Positions 45,993 through 54,966 of a stretch of DNA of 64,000 nucleotides are shown here, in pieces (positions within the stretch are counted from its first letter, which is position 1; every line of letters begins with the position of its first letter). Both the position numbers and the translations under genes were made by a program. The notes below the pieces were generated by a model. It searched no databases. It saw only the letters and a list, made by a program, of their open reading frames with translations, and was not told the DNA's origin. The stretch lies in the NCBI RefSeq assembly GCF_024734405.1, contig NZ_CP059556.1, positions 3,410,001 through 3,474,000 on the forward strand. The letters run 5' to 3'. The DNA is from Saccharopolyspora gregorii (lineage in GTDB: Bacteria; Actinomycetota; Actinomycetes; Mycobacteriales; Pseudonocardiaceae).

Positions 45993-46721
45993 TCAGATCA
46001 GCTGGACGTCGTCGATGAGCCACTGGTCCCCTGAGTGCACCAGCGTCAGCCGCATCCGGGTGCGGTCGACCCGCGGTTCGGGGCTGTTGGTGTTGGTGAT
46101 CGTCTGGTCGACGAACAGCAGCAGCACCGCGCGGTCCGCGCTCGATTCGGCCACGCCCGCGTGCAGCACCTCGCCCTTCGAGGTGGCCTGGTACTGCTGG
46201 ATGAGTTGGGTGAGCCCGTCGCTGACCTCCTGGTACTGCCGCGCGAACGCGGGCGAGGAGTGCTGCGCGACGCGGTCGAAGTTCCCGGCCAGGTCCTGGT
46301 GGTCGTAGGTGGTCAGCGCCAGCGCGTACTCGCGGCCCGCGGCGAGCGCGCCGGCGCGGGCGGCGTCCTCAGTGGCGCGCCGGTGCAGCAGCCAGCCGGT
46401 GGTGGCGAGGCCGCCGAGCAGCAGGACGACCGCGGCGGCGAGGACCGCCCGGCCGCCGGGCCGCCGTCGCCGCGCGGGTTCCGGGGTGCCGCTCGCCGCA
46501 CCGGCCGCGGTGGTGTCCGCAGTGGACTCCACGATCGGCTCCGCAGCCGATTCCCCAGCCGATTCCCCAGCCGATTCCCCAGCCGATTCCACGGCAGGCT
46601 CCGCGCCGGAGCCCGCAGCCGATTCCGCGGTGGATTCCGCAGTGGACTCCACGACGGGCTCCGCGCTGTGCCCCCGCATCCGTCCGGTCCCGTTCTGGCC
46701 GGTCGCCGTCTCGCCGCTCAT
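45993..46721 (-). CDS. Mce-associated membrane protein
   Basis: 242 aa. The N-terminal cytoplasmic tail is Glu/Ser/Ala-rich and contains a four-fold 12-bp repeat (46544-46590) encoding Gly/Ala-Glu-Ser-Ala units. One transmembrane helix follows at about 92-112 (VLAAAVVLLLGGLATTGWLL), then an NTF2-like outer domain ending VHSGDQWLIDDVQLI, the Mas-family ending. Mas proteins support Mce transporters. The ATG overlaps the mceF stop (ATGA), so it is the last gene of the operon. Confidence 0.88.
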   Translation of the reverse strand: MSGETATGQNGTGRMRGHSAEPVVESTAESTAESAAGSGAEPAVESAGESAGESAGESAAEPIVESTADTTAAGAASGTPEPARRRRPGGRAVLAAAVVLLLGGLATTGWLLHRRATEDAARAGALAAGREYALALTTYDHQDLAGNFDRVAQHSSPAFARQYQEVSDGLTQLIQQYQATSKGEVLHAGVAESSADRAVLLLFVDQTITNTNSPEPRVDRTRMRLTLVHSGDQWLIDDVQLI

Positions 46722-47905
46722 CGCACTCCCTGGAACATGATCGAGGACCACGGCCGTGGTCCCAGCACCCCGCCGCCCGCGCTCGGCTCCGCGGCGGCGG
46801 GAGCACCCGGTGCCGGGTGCCGCACCGGCTCGGCGGCCGGTGTCCGGGGGCGCGGCGCGCTGTCGGCGCCGCGCTGTTCGAGGCCCGGCCCCGGCGCGCA
46901 GCTCCAGTCGAGCCGCGGTGCGCGCGGGGCGGTGTCGGTCGGGGGACGCCGTTCGGTGCCGTAGTAGCAGGCGGGCCCCTGGGCGGCGACGAGGTAGAAG
47001 TCGGCGACGTCGCCGTGCACGATGCTCGCCAGGTCGGACAGCCCCCGCGGCAGCGCGGTCATCGTCTCGCGCAGCGCGGGAACGTGGGTGCCGAGCACTT
47101 CCCCGGTGGCGATCAGGTTGCCGAGCAGCGCGCCCGCGTCCCGCTCGCCGCGCGCGAGCAGGTCGGCCGCGGCCCGGGTTGTGCCGGGCGCGGTCTCGGC
47201 GAGGTGGCGCAGCGCCGGTTCCTGCGCGCGCGCCTGGTCGGCCAGCTCCCGCACCGAGGCCGCGAGCTCGGGCAGCCCGTCGGCCTGGTCCAGCAGTGCG
47301 GGCCCCTGCTCGGCGAGGTTCGCCAGCTGCGGTTCCCGTTCCACCGCGAGCCGGGTGAGGTCGCGGGTGCCGTCCAGGATGCGCCGCAGCTGCGGGGCGG
47401 TGCCGTCGAGCTCGGCGGCGGCCTCGGACAGCACCCGCACGTCGTGCGGGTCGATGCTCTCGGCGAGGTCGGTGGCGCGCACCAGCAGGGTCTCCAGCGG
47501 CAGCGGGGTGCTGGTGCGCTCGGCGCCGATCACGTCGCCGTCGCGCAGGTACGGCGGGGCGCCGGTGCCGGGCCGCAGGTCGAGGTGCTGCACGGCCATC
47601 GGGGTGTCCATGCTGATCCGCGCGGTGGTGTCCGCCGGGACGCGGCTGCCCGGATCCAGCAGCAGCCGCAGCGTGACGCCGTCGCCGCCGGGGTCGATCC
47701 GGACGGACTCGACGGTGCCGGTGCGCACGCCGCGGTAGGTCACCTGGGAGGTGGCGGCGAGGCCCGCCGCGTCCGGCATCCGCACCGCCACCCGCACGGG
47801 CGTGCCGAGGGCGCGCGGGCCGAGCGCGGTGTCGAGCACGAACGCGGCGCAGCCGAGCCCGATGACGAGGAACAGGACGAGCTGGATCAGCACGGCGCGG
47901 CTCAT
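46718..47905 (-). CDS. MceF-type Mce protein
   Basis: 395 aa. N-terminal membrane helix (about 5-27), then the MCE/MlaD domain (PVRVAVRMPDAAGLAATSQVTYRGVRTGTVESVRI) and a long helical region that forms the needle-like channel, ending in a conserved FYLVAAQGPACYYGTERRPP segment before a Pro-rich tail. Sixth of six Mce subunits; starts with ATGA overlap to mceE. Confidence 0.92.
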   Translation of the reverse strand: MSRAVLIQLVLFLVIGLGCAAFVLDTALGPRALGTPVRVAVRMPDAAGLAATSQVTYRGVRTGTVESVRIDPGGDGVTLRLLLDPGSRVPADTTARISMDTPMAVQHLDLRPGTGAPPYLRDGDVIGAERTSTPLPLETLLVRATDLAESIDPHDVRVLSEAAAELDGTAPQLRRILDGTRDLTRLAVEREPQLANLAEQGPALLDQADGLPELAASVRELADQARAQEPALRHLAETAPGTTRAAADLLARGERDAGALLGNLIATGEVLGTHVPALRETMTALPRGLSDLASIVHGDVADFYLVAAQGPACYYGTERRPPTDTAPRAPRLDWSCAPGPGLEQRGADSAPRPRTPAAEPVRHPAPGAPAAAEPSAGGGVLGPRPWSSIMFQGVR

Positions 47906-48945
47906 CGGGTGCCTCCGGTCAGCAGGTCGGCGGCGGATCCGGGCGGTACGAGCGCCGGCCCGGGCACCGGTGGCGGCCGCCCGGTCAGCAGCGGCAGCAG
48001 GCTGCCGGAGACGTCGAGGGTGCCGTCCAGGTTCAGGTAGTCGCCGGGGATGGCGCTGCCCAGCCGCTGCTGGAACGTGCGCAGCGAGGTGAGCGTGTCG
48101 GCGAGGTCGCCGTTGAACCCGGCCAGCGAGTCCAGCACCGGCCGCAGCGCGTCGAGCTGCGCGGCGAACGCGGGCCCGGCTTCGCGCACGATGCCGTCGC
48201 CGCTGCGGCCGAGTTCGGTGACGCCGGTGAGCAGCCGGTCGAACCGCTCCCGCTGCCCCAGCAGCACGTCCACGGCCGGGGTGAGGTCGTGCAGCGCGGC
48301 CTCCAGCAGCGGGGTGTGCGCCGCGGTCTCGGTGGAGAGCCGGTGCAGCGAGTCGATGGCGGTGTCGAACTCCGCGCGGTGCGAGTCCACTTCGGACAGC
48401 AGTGCGTCCAGCCGGTGCAGCAGGTCCCGCACCTGCGCTTCGCGCCCGCCGAGCGCGGTGTCGAGCTCGGTGACGATGGTGCGGGCTTGGTCGAGACCGC
48501 TGCCGCCGAGCACGGTGCCGAGGGCGGCGAGGGTGTTCTCCAGGTCCGGGCCGCGGGCGGTGCGGTCCAGCGGGATGGTGTCCCCGTCGGCGAGCAGCTC
48601 GGCGGTGGCCGGTCGCACGGGCGGTTCCAGCACGACGAACTGCTCGCCGAGCGCCGAGGTCAGCTCCAGCCGGGCCGCGGTGTCCGCGGGCAGCCGCAGC
48701 CCCGGCCGCAGCCGCAGCACCGCGACCGCGGTGAAGTCCCGCGTGGACAGTCCCTGGACCTGCCCGACGGTGTCCTGCCCGATCCGCACCGCCCCGCCGA
48801 CGGGCAGGTCGGAGACGTCGTCGAACACCGCGGAGATCCGGGTTCCGCCGGTGCCGCCGATCGGCAGCTCGTGCAGGCTCAGCCCGCAGGAACTCGTCAG
48901 CAGCGCGGCACCCAGCAGCAGCGGCAGCAGCTTGGCCGTGCTCAT
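47902..48945 (-). CDS. MceE-type lipoprotein (LprK-like)
   Basis: 347 aa. Lipobox LLTSSC with Cys20 marks a lipoprotein, as expected for the fifth Mce subunit. MCE domain: TRISAVFDDVSDLPVGGAVRIGQDTVGQVQGL. Helical needle region follows; the end has GDYLNLDGTLDVSGSLLPLL, typical of MceE. ATGA overlaps on both sides. Confidence 0.93.
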   Translation of the reverse strand: MSTAKLLPLLLGAALLTSSCGLSLHELPIGGTGGTRISAVFDDVSDLPVGGAVRIGQDTVGQVQGLSTRDFTAVAVLRLRPGLRLPADTAARLELTSALGEQFVVLEPPVRPATAELLADGDTIPLDRTARGPDLENTLAALGTVLGGSGLDQARTIVTELDTALGGREAQVRDLLHRLDALLSEVDSHRAEFDTAIDSLHRLSTETAAHTPLLEAALHDLTPAVDVLLGQRERFDRLLTGVTELGRSGDGIVREAGPAFAAQLDALRPVLDSLAGFNGDLADTLTSLRTFQQRLGSAIPGDYLNLDGTLDVSGSLLPLLTGRPPPVPGPALVPPGSAADLLTGGTR

Positions 48946-50024
48946 CGGCCACCTCCGGGCAGGGCGTGCAGCGGGTCCAGCTCCGGCGGGAACGGGATCG
49001 GGTTGACCAGGCCGGGCGCGGAGCACAGCGGCACCGGGATCCGCTCGCACAACCGGGCGGTGGCCGGGAACTGGTCGAGGGAGGTGGAGATGTTCAGCCG
49101 GATGCGCAGCCGCTCGTCATCGGTGATGGCGCGGCTGAAGTTGCCGAACACCAGCGGCAGCTGGGTGAGCAGTTCGGCGAGCTGCTCGCGCTGCGCGGCG
49201 ACCTGGCCGGTGGTGCCCGCGAGGTCGTGGACGCTGCCGGTGAGGTCCTCGCCGTGCTCGCGGACCAGCGCGTCGGCTTCGGCGAGCGCGCGGGTCAGTC
49301 TGCCGATGGTCTCGTCGAGGTGCAGCCGTTCGGCGTCGTAGTCCGCACCCGCCTGCCGCACCCCGGCCGCCAGGGATTCCACTGTGGACCGATGCACGGA
49401 CAGCGCGCGCACCAGCGAATCCAGGTTCCCGATCAGCGCCCCGATCCGCTCCCCGTCCCCCGCCAGCACCCCGGTGGCCCCGGCGAGCCGGTCGATCGCG
49501 GTGCGCAGCTTCGGCCCGTTGCCGTCGGCCGCGGTCGCCGCCCGGTGCAGCAGTGCACCGAGGTCGCCCTGCTCGTCGAGCCCGTCCGGACCGAGTGCGG
49601 TGAGCACGGTGTCCAGCGACGACATCAGTTCGTCCCAGCGGATCGGCGCGTGCGCGCGTGCGGCGGGGATCACGCCGCCGTCGGCGAGCCGGGGCCCGCC
49701 GGTGTACCCGGGTCCGAGTTCGACGAACCGGTCGCTGATCAGCTGCGGGCTCAGCACGTAGGCGTGCGCGTCGGCGGGCACCGGCACGTCCGGGCGGATC
49801 CGCATCCGCACCCGCACCACCGGCCCGCGCGGCGACACCTCCGCCACGAGTCCGACCGGCACGCCCAGCACCTGCACCGCGCTGCCCGGGTAGATGCCGT
49901 CGACGGTGGCGAAGTCGGCGGACACGACGCGCACCGGTTCGGGCCGCAGCAGCGCGTACCAGCCGCCGACCAGCAGCAGCGCGGCGGTGCAGCCGAGGGC
50001 GATCGCGCGGGTCGTCCGGCTCAT
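48942..50024 (-). CDS. MceD-type Mce protein
   Basis: 360 aa. Membrane helix about 9-26, MCE domain VVSADFATVDGIYPGSAVQVLGVPVGLVAEVSPRG, helical needle region and a C-terminal ARLCERIPVPLCSAPGLVNPIPFP segment with a conserved Cys pair, as in MceD. The ATG at 50024 overlaps the mceC stop; a longer frame from 50054 was rejected for that reason. Confidence 0.92.
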   Translation of the reverse strand: MSRTTRAIALGCTAALLLVGGWYALLRPEPVRVVSADFATVDGIYPGSAVQVLGVPVGLVAEVSPRGPVVRVRMRIRPDVPVPADAHAYVLSPQLISDRFVELGPGYTGGPRLADGGVIPAARAHAPIRWDELMSSLDTVLTALGPDGLDEQGDLGALLHRAATAADGNGPKLRTAIDRLAGATGVLAGDGERIGALIGNLDSLVRALSVHRSTVESLAAGVRQAGADYDAERLHLDETIGRLTRALAEADALVREHGEDLTGSVHDLAGTTGQVAAQREQLAELLTQLPLVFGNFSRAITDDERLRIRLNISTSLDQFPATARLCERIPVPLCSAPGLVNPIPFPPELDPLHALPGGGR

Positions 50025-51016
50025 CGGCACCCCTCCAGCAGTCCGGCCAGGCACAGCAGGTTGTCCGGCAGCGGCCCGGCGGGCCCGGACACGTCGCCCC
50101 AGCTGCCGTTGCCGGTGGCGTTGGCCAGCGATCTCCCGGCGGGACCGAGGGTGGCGATGGTGGTGGCGATGGCCTGCTCGTCGCGGTGCAGCGCGGCGGT
50201 GATCTCCCGCAGGTCGCCCAGCAGCGGCCCGAGCTTGGCGGAGTTCGCGCCGAGGAACTCGTCGAGCCGGGCGCTGAGCGCGTCCACGTCGTCGATGAGC
50301 CGCAGCACCACGTCCCGGCGTTCGGTGAGGGTGCGCACGACCAGGTCGGCGTCGCCGAGCAGCCGCACCAGCACGTCCTGCTGGCGCACCAGCGCGTCGG
50401 TGGTGCCGCGCGCGCCATCGAGGAGCGCGTCGAGCTGCTCGTCGTGCCGGTCGACGAGCGCCGCGGCCCCGGCGATCCCGTCCAGCGCGCGGCCCACCAG
50501 CTCCGGGTCGTCGGGCATCGCCTCGCCCGCGGTGCGCATCATCTCGCGCAGCGCACCCAGGTCCAGCTCCTCGGCGGTGCCGGTGGCGGCGGCGCCGAGT
50601 TCGTCGAGGCTGTACGGCACCCGGGTGCGGTCGAGCGGGATCACCGCCCCGGCGTCGAGCCGCCCCGCGCCGGCCGGTTCGACGGCCAGGTAGCGGGCGC
50701 CCATCACGGTCGCCAGCCGCACCGAGGCGGAGGTGGCGGTGCCGAGCCGCTGCCCCGCGTCCAGCCTAAACACCACCCGCACCCGGTCTCCGGCGAGCTC
50801 CAGCCCGGTGACCCGGCCGGCGGGCACCCCGGCCACGTGCACCTGGGCGTCGGCTAGCCCGGCGGCGTTGGCGAATTCGGCGGTGTACTCCCGGGTCCGC
50901 CACAGGAACGACAGCTGCGGCACCGCGATCACGCCGCCCAGCACGAGCAGCAGCACCAGGATGCCCGCCCCGCCGGTGACGAGCGGGTCGTCCCGCCACG
51001 CCGATCGCCGCCTCAT
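50021..51016 (-). CDS. MceC-type Mce protein
   Basis: 331 aa. Membrane helix about 15-37, MCE domain REYTAEFANAAGLADAQVHVAGVPAGRVTGLEL, helical needle and a C-terminal LPDNLLCLAGLLEGC. I chose the ATG at 51016 (ATGA overlap with mceB, GGAGG seven bases upstream) over a GTG six bases earlier. Confidence 0.92.
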   Translation of the reverse strand: MRRRSAWRDDPLVTGGAGILVLLLVLGGVIAVPQLSFLWRTREYTAEFANAAGLADAQVHVAGVPAGRVTGLELAGDRVRVVFRLDAGQRLGTATSASVRLATVMGARYLAVEPAGAGRLDAGAVIPLDRTRVPYSLDELGAAATGTAEELDLGALREMMRTAGEAMPDDPELVGRALDGIAGAAALVDRHDEQLDALLDGARGTTDALVRQQDVLVRLLGDADLVVRTLTERRDVVLRLIDDVDALSARLDEFLGANSAKLGPLLGDLREITAALHRDEQAIATTIATLGPAGRSLANATGNGSWGDVSGPAGPLPDNLLCLAGLLEGCR

Positions 51017-52014
51017 CGGCACACCTCCGAGTGCGGGCCGCCGCCGAGGTCGACCTGCGCCCCGGCGACCGACAACCGCAGGTTGCAGACGTAGATGTTG
51101 ACCCAGCTGCCGTGGTCCAGCGTCCGGTTCAACCGGGTCACCAGCTCCGGCAGCCCCTGCACGGCGGTGTCGAACCGGTGCTGCTCGGCGACCCAGCCGC
51201 GGGACAGCTCGCCGAGCGCGTCCACGTCGCGGGTCAGCCCCGGGGTGATCCGGTCCATCGAGCCGCGCACCGAGTTCGCCAGTGCCCCGCCCGCGTCGAG
51301 GGCTCCGGCGATGCGCTCCCGGTCCGCGGCGACCGCCGAGGTCAGGTCGCCGAGCCTGCCGATGAGCGCGTGCAGCTCGGCGCGGTGTTCACCGGTGGTG
51401 CGCAGCACCGCGTTCAGGTTGCCCAGCACCTCGCCGATGACCTGGTCGCGTTCGGCGAGCCCGGAAGTCACCGACACCACCCGCTCCAGCAGCGCGGTGA
51501 GGGTGCCGGCTTCGCCTTGGAACACCGCGATCAGCTCGTGCGCGAGGCGGTTGGCCTGCTGCGGGTCCAGTGCGTCGAACAGCGGCCGGAATCCGTTCAT
51601 CAGCGCGGTGAGCTCCAAGGCGGGGCGGGTCCGTTGCAGCGGGATCGTGGCGCCCGCGGGGAGTTCCGGCCCGCCGCGCGCGGTGGAGTCGAGGGCCAGG
51701 TACCGGCCGCCGAGCAGGTCGGCGTAGCGGACGGCGGCGCGGGTGTCGGCGGGCAGCGGCTGCTCGGCGAGGACGTCGAAGTCCACCACGGCGGTCCCGT
51801 CCCGCAGCCGCACGCCGGTGACGGCGCCGACGCGGACCCCGGCGATGCGGATCTCGCTGCCCTGCCGGACGCCTTGGACGTCGGTGAACTCGGCGCGGTA
51901 GGCGCGGGTGGCGCCGTCCAGCGGGTGGTTCAGCGTGTTGACCACCAGCACGGCGCAGAGCACGGCGACCAGGACGAAGGCGGTGAACTTGGCGGCGGTG
52001 GCGGCGAGCCTCAT
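51013..52014 (-). CDS. MceB-type Mce protein
   Basis: 333 aa. Membrane helix about 8-29, MCE domain YRAEFTDVQGVRQGSEIRIAGVRVGAVTGVRL, GGRYLALDS, needle helices and a C-terminal DHGSWVNIYVCNLRLSV segment typical of MceB. ATGA overlaps on both sides place it firmly in the operon. Confidence 0.93.
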   Translation of the reverse strand: MRLAATAAKFTAFVLVAVLCAVLVVNTLNHPLDGATRAYRAEFTDVQGVRQGSEIRIAGVRVGAVTGVRLRDGTAVVDFDVLAEQPLPADTRAAVRYADLLGGRYLALDSTARGGPELPAGATIPLQRTRPALELTALMNGFRPLFDALDPQQANRLAHELIAVFQGEAGTLTALLERVVSVTSGLAERDQVIGEVLGNLNAVLRTTGEHRAELHALIGRLGDLTSAVAADRERIAGALDAGGALANSVRGSMDRITPGLTRDVDALGELSRGWVAEQHRFDTAVQGLPELVTRLNRTLDHGSWVNIYVCNLRLSVAGAQVDLGGGPHSEVCR

Positions 52015-53204
52015 GGCAGCACCACCTGCGTGCCGCGCAGCACCGGGCCGGCCAGCAGGCCGACCAGCTCCGGCCCACCGTCCGATGTGGACTCGACGGG
52101 GAACGCCTCCCGCAGCGCGGCCTTCTCCGCGGCGGATCCGACCGGGCCGACCGCTCCCCCGGCCGCGGACGGTGGCGGGCAGTCCGGCCCGTCCAGCCCC
52201 GGGTAGCGCGGGCAGTCCGCCGCGTCGTAGGGGTGCGGGTCGTCCAGCGTCACCGGCGCGCGGATCTGGAAGCGCCCGTCGACGAAGGTGCGGCTCGCGT
52301 TCGCGGTGAACTCCCGCAGCTCGTGCAGCGTCGCGGTGATCCCGGCCGCGTTCCCGCCGAGCACCGCCGAGACCGGTTCCGCGGTGCGCACCACCTGCAC
52401 GGCGCGCGCCCCGTTCTCGTCCAGGAACCGCTGCGACCGCTCGGTGAGCTCGGTTCCCGCGTCGAGCAGCTCGGTCAGGTTCTCCCGCTGCGCCACCACC
52501 GCCCGGGACAGCGCCACCGCGTCGTCGACGGTGGCCAGCAGGTCCGGGGCCGCGTCCGCGAGCTGGTCGGCGAGCCCCGCGACCTCACCGATCCGGCCGG
52601 CGGTGCGGGCCGGGTCGATCCGCCCGGTCAGCTCGTGCAGCCCGTCGATCGTCTCACCGAGCTCGGCGCCGCGACCGCGCAGCGCATCCGCCACGGTCCC
52701 CAGCGCCACCTGCAGCTCGGCGGGCCGCAGTGAGTCCAGCAGCGCGAACATCCGGGTGTAGGCCGCGTAGATGCGCACCGCCTCCGGCCCCGCGTCGGCT
52801 TCGACCCGGTCGCCCGCCGCCAGCCGGGGCCCGGTGGCGTCCGGCGCGGCGAGCTCCACGTACTGGTCGCCGAACAGCGTCTTCGGCAGCACCCGCACCC
52901 GCACCGCGGCCGGGACTGCGGCGAGCGCGGCGGGATCCATCCGCAGCACCAGCCGCGCACCGGCGGCGTCCGGCACCACCTCGGCGAGCTCGCCGACCAC
53001 CACCCCGCGGTAGCGCACCGCGGACCCCTCCCGCACCGGTCCGGCCGCGGCGGGCACGCTCGCGTGCACCAGCGGCGCCTGCCGGAACGCCCCCGCACCG
53101 CCGAGGACCGCGAGCACCGCCGCGCCCAGCACCAGCAGCACCCCGCCGAGACCGCGCACCGCCAGCGCGCTCCGGCTCACCCCGCCGCGGGACAGGTCCA
53201 CCAT
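52011..53204 (-). CDS. MceA-type Mce protein
   Basis: 397 aa. Membrane helix about 16-38, MCE domain HASVPAAAGPVREGSAVRYRGVVVGELAEVV, LFGDQYVELAAP, long helical part, and a C-terminus with two cysteines (DAADCPRYPGLDGPDCPP). Its ATG overlaps the yrbEB stop as TGATG. First of six Mce subunits. Confidence 0.92.
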   Translation of the reverse strand: MVDLSRGGVSRSALAVRGLGGVLLVLGAAVLAVLGGAGAFRQAPLVHASVPAAAGPVREGSAVRYRGVVVGELAEVVPDAAGARLVLRMDPAALAAVPAAVRVRVLPKTLFGDQYVELAAPDATGPRLAAGDRVEADAGPEAVRIYAAYTRMFALLDSLRPAELQVALGTVADALRGRGAELGETIDGLHELTGRIDPARTAGRIGEVAGLADQLADAAPDLLATVDDAVALSRAVVAQRENLTELLDAGTELTERSQRFLDENGARAVQVVRTAEPVSAVLGGNAAGITATLHELREFTANASRTFVDGRFQIRAPVTLDDPHPYDAADCPRYPGLDGPDCPPPSAAGGAVGPVGSAAEKAALREAFPVESTSDGGPELVGLLAGPVLRGTQVVLP

Positions 53205-54064
53205 CAGCGCACCCCCAGCGCGGGCAGGCTGGGGCTCAGCCCCCAGAACAGCAGGGTCAGCACCATGTCGGTGAAGGTGATCGCCACGATGCTCGCCCGC
53301 AGCGCCCGCCCGGCGGCGCGGCCGACGCCTTCCGGGCCTCCGGTGGCGTAGTAGCCGTAGAAGCAGTGCACCAGCGTCACCACCATCGCGAACACCACCG
53401 CCTTCGCCAGCGACAGCGCCACGTCCGACGGGCTCAGCAGCAGCTGGAAGTAGAAGTCGTAGGTGCCCCCGGACTGCCCCTGCACCACGACCACCGCGAC
53501 CCGGGTCGCGAGGTAGGAGGCGAACAGGCCCACCAGGTACAGCGGGACCACCGAGATGAACGCCGCCGCCATCCGGGTGCTGACCAGGAACGGCAGCGAG
53601 CGCACCGCCATCGACTCCAGCGCGTCGATCTCGTCGGAGATCCGCATCGCGCCGAGCTGCGCGGTGAACCCGGTGCCGACCTTCGCCGCCAGCGCCACGC
53701 CCGCGACCAGCGGCGCCAGCTCCCGGGTGTTCACCATCGCCGACATCAGCCCGGACATCGGCGTCAGGCCGATCAGGTCGAGCCCCCGGTAGCCCTCCAG
53801 CCCCACCTGGGTGCTGGCCACGAAGGACATCGCGAAGATCACGCCGATAGTGCCGCCCCCGGCGAACAGCGAGGCCGAGCCGAAGCTGATCTCCGCGACC
53901 TGCCGCGCCACGTGCCTGCGGTAGTGCACCAGCACCCGCGGCACCGCCAGCACGGCCCGGACGTGGAAGGTGGCCTGCACCCCGAACGCGACCAGCAGGT
54001 CGCCCAGCCCGCGCCACCGCCGGGCGGAACCGCGCCGCACCGCGCGGGCCGGCGGACCGGCCAT
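53204..54064 (-). CDS. YrbEB, MlaE-type permease of the Mce system
   Basis: 286 aa integral membrane permease. Features: GGGTIGVIFAMSFVASTQVGLEGYRGL, the coupling-helix region AAKVGTGFTAQLGAMRISDEIDALESMAV (the ExG/EQ-type motif contacting the ATPase) and LVHCFYGYYATGGPEGVGRA. Forms the inner-membrane core with YrbEA. Overlaps its neighbours by TGATG at each end. The cognate MlaF-type ATPase is not in the window, as usual for these loci. Confidence 0.93.
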   Translation of the reverse strand: MAGPPARAVRRGSARRWRGLGDLLVAFGVQATFHVRAVLAVPRVLVHYRRHVARQVAEISFGSASLFAGGGTIGVIFAMSFVASTQVGLEGYRGLDLIGLTPMSGLMSAMVNTRELAPLVAGVALAAKVGTGFTAQLGAMRISDEIDALESMAVRSLPFLVSTRMAAAFISVVPLYLVGLFASYLATRVAVVVVQGQSGGTYDFYFQLLLSPSDVALSLAKAVVFAMVVTLVHCFYGYYATGGPEGVGRAAGRALRASIVAITFTDMVLTLLFWGLSPSLPALGVR

Positions 54065-54870
54065 CAGAACTCGCCCTTCGGCGGGAGCAGCAGCGGGTGC
54101 AGCTCGGTGAGCACCGTGTTCGCCACGAACACCAGCACGAACGCCATCACCACGGCCTCGTTCACCGCGTCGCCGAGCCCGCTGGGGCCGCCGCGGGCGG
54201 TGAGCCCCTTGAACGCCGACACCAGCGCGGCCAGCACCGCGAACACCCCGGCCTTCACCTCGGCGACCAGGAACCCGCCCGGGTCGGCGTAGGCGGTCAG
54301 CGTCGCGAGGAAACCGCCGGAGGAACCGCCCAGCAGCACGTGCACGAACAGCGTCGCGCCGATCCCGACGGCCATCACCACGCCGTTGAGCAACACCGTC
54401 ACCACGACCGCGGCGAGCACCCTGGGCACCACCAGCCGTTCCACTGTGGACAGACCCATGACCTCCATGGCCTCGGTCTCCTCGCGCAGCTTGCGCGAAC
54501 CCAGGTCGGCGCAGATCGCCGAACCGCCCACCCCGGAGATCATCAACGCGCACACCAGCGGCGCGGCCTGGCCCACCACCACGAACGCGACCACCGCTCC
54601 CGCGTAACCCTCGGCGCCGAGCTGCCCGGCCAGCGAACCGATGTTCACCGCCACCAGCACGCCCAGCGGGATCGTCATCAGCACCGCGGGCAGCGCGCTC
54701 ACCGCGGCCAGGAACCAGCACTGCTCCAGGCATTCCCGCCAGGCCAGCCGCCGGCCCAGCACCGCCCGCACCCCGGCGCGCGCGGTTCGCGCGGCGAACA
54801 CCACCAGCAGTCCCGCCTGCGCGGCCGCGTCCGCGACCGGTCCCCGGGCGGGCGGTGTCTCCAGGGCCAT
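54064..54870 (-). CDS. YrbEA, MlaE-type permease of the Mce system
   Basis: 268 aa permease, first gene of the operon. Features: MTIPLGVLVAVNIGSLAGQLGAEGYAGA, the coupling motif GSAICADLGSRKLREETEAMEVMGL and a C-terminal GDAVNEAVVMAFVLVFVANTVLTEL. GGAGGGAG precedes the ATG. The 96-bp spacer to the divergent TetR gene holds a candidate operator pair but no KstR consensus. Confidence 0.93.
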   Translation of the reverse strand: MALETPPARGPVADAAAQAGLLVVFAARTARAGVRAVLGRRLAWRECLEQCWFLAAVSALPAVLMTIPLGVLVAVNIGSLAGQLGAEGYAGAVVAFVVVGQAAPLVCALMISGVGGSAICADLGSRKLREETEAMEVMGLSTVERLVVPRVLAAVVVTVLLNGVVMAVGIGATLFVHVLLGGSSGGFLATLTAYADPGGFLVAEVKAGVFAVLAALVSAFKGLTARGGPSGLGDAVNEAVVMAFVLVFVANTVLTELHPLLLPPKGEF

Positions 54871-54904
54871 CGTCGGCTCCCTCCGCAGTGCGTCGCACCA
54901 CTAG

Positions 54905-54942
54905 AACGAGTGTTGCGTAGCATGCGTTACGGAACAAGTGTT
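54905..54942. promoter_or_regulatory. Candidate operator pair between mce operon and TetR gene
   Basis: AACGAGTGTT (54905-54914) and AACAAGTGTT (54933-54942) share AACnAGTGTT and are 28 bp apart; a near-palindrome around GCATGC (54920-54925) lies between. Likely bound by the divergent TetR. Spacing inside each site (AACn4GTT) differs from KstR (AACn2GTT). Confidence 0.55.
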
Positions 54943-54966
54943 TCGTCTTCCTCGGGAGGAACCGCC

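Noticed and set aside
54901-54945. KstR box in the mce promoter
   Set aside because: The AAC and GTT half-sites are separated by four bases, not two, so they do not fit the KstR consensus.
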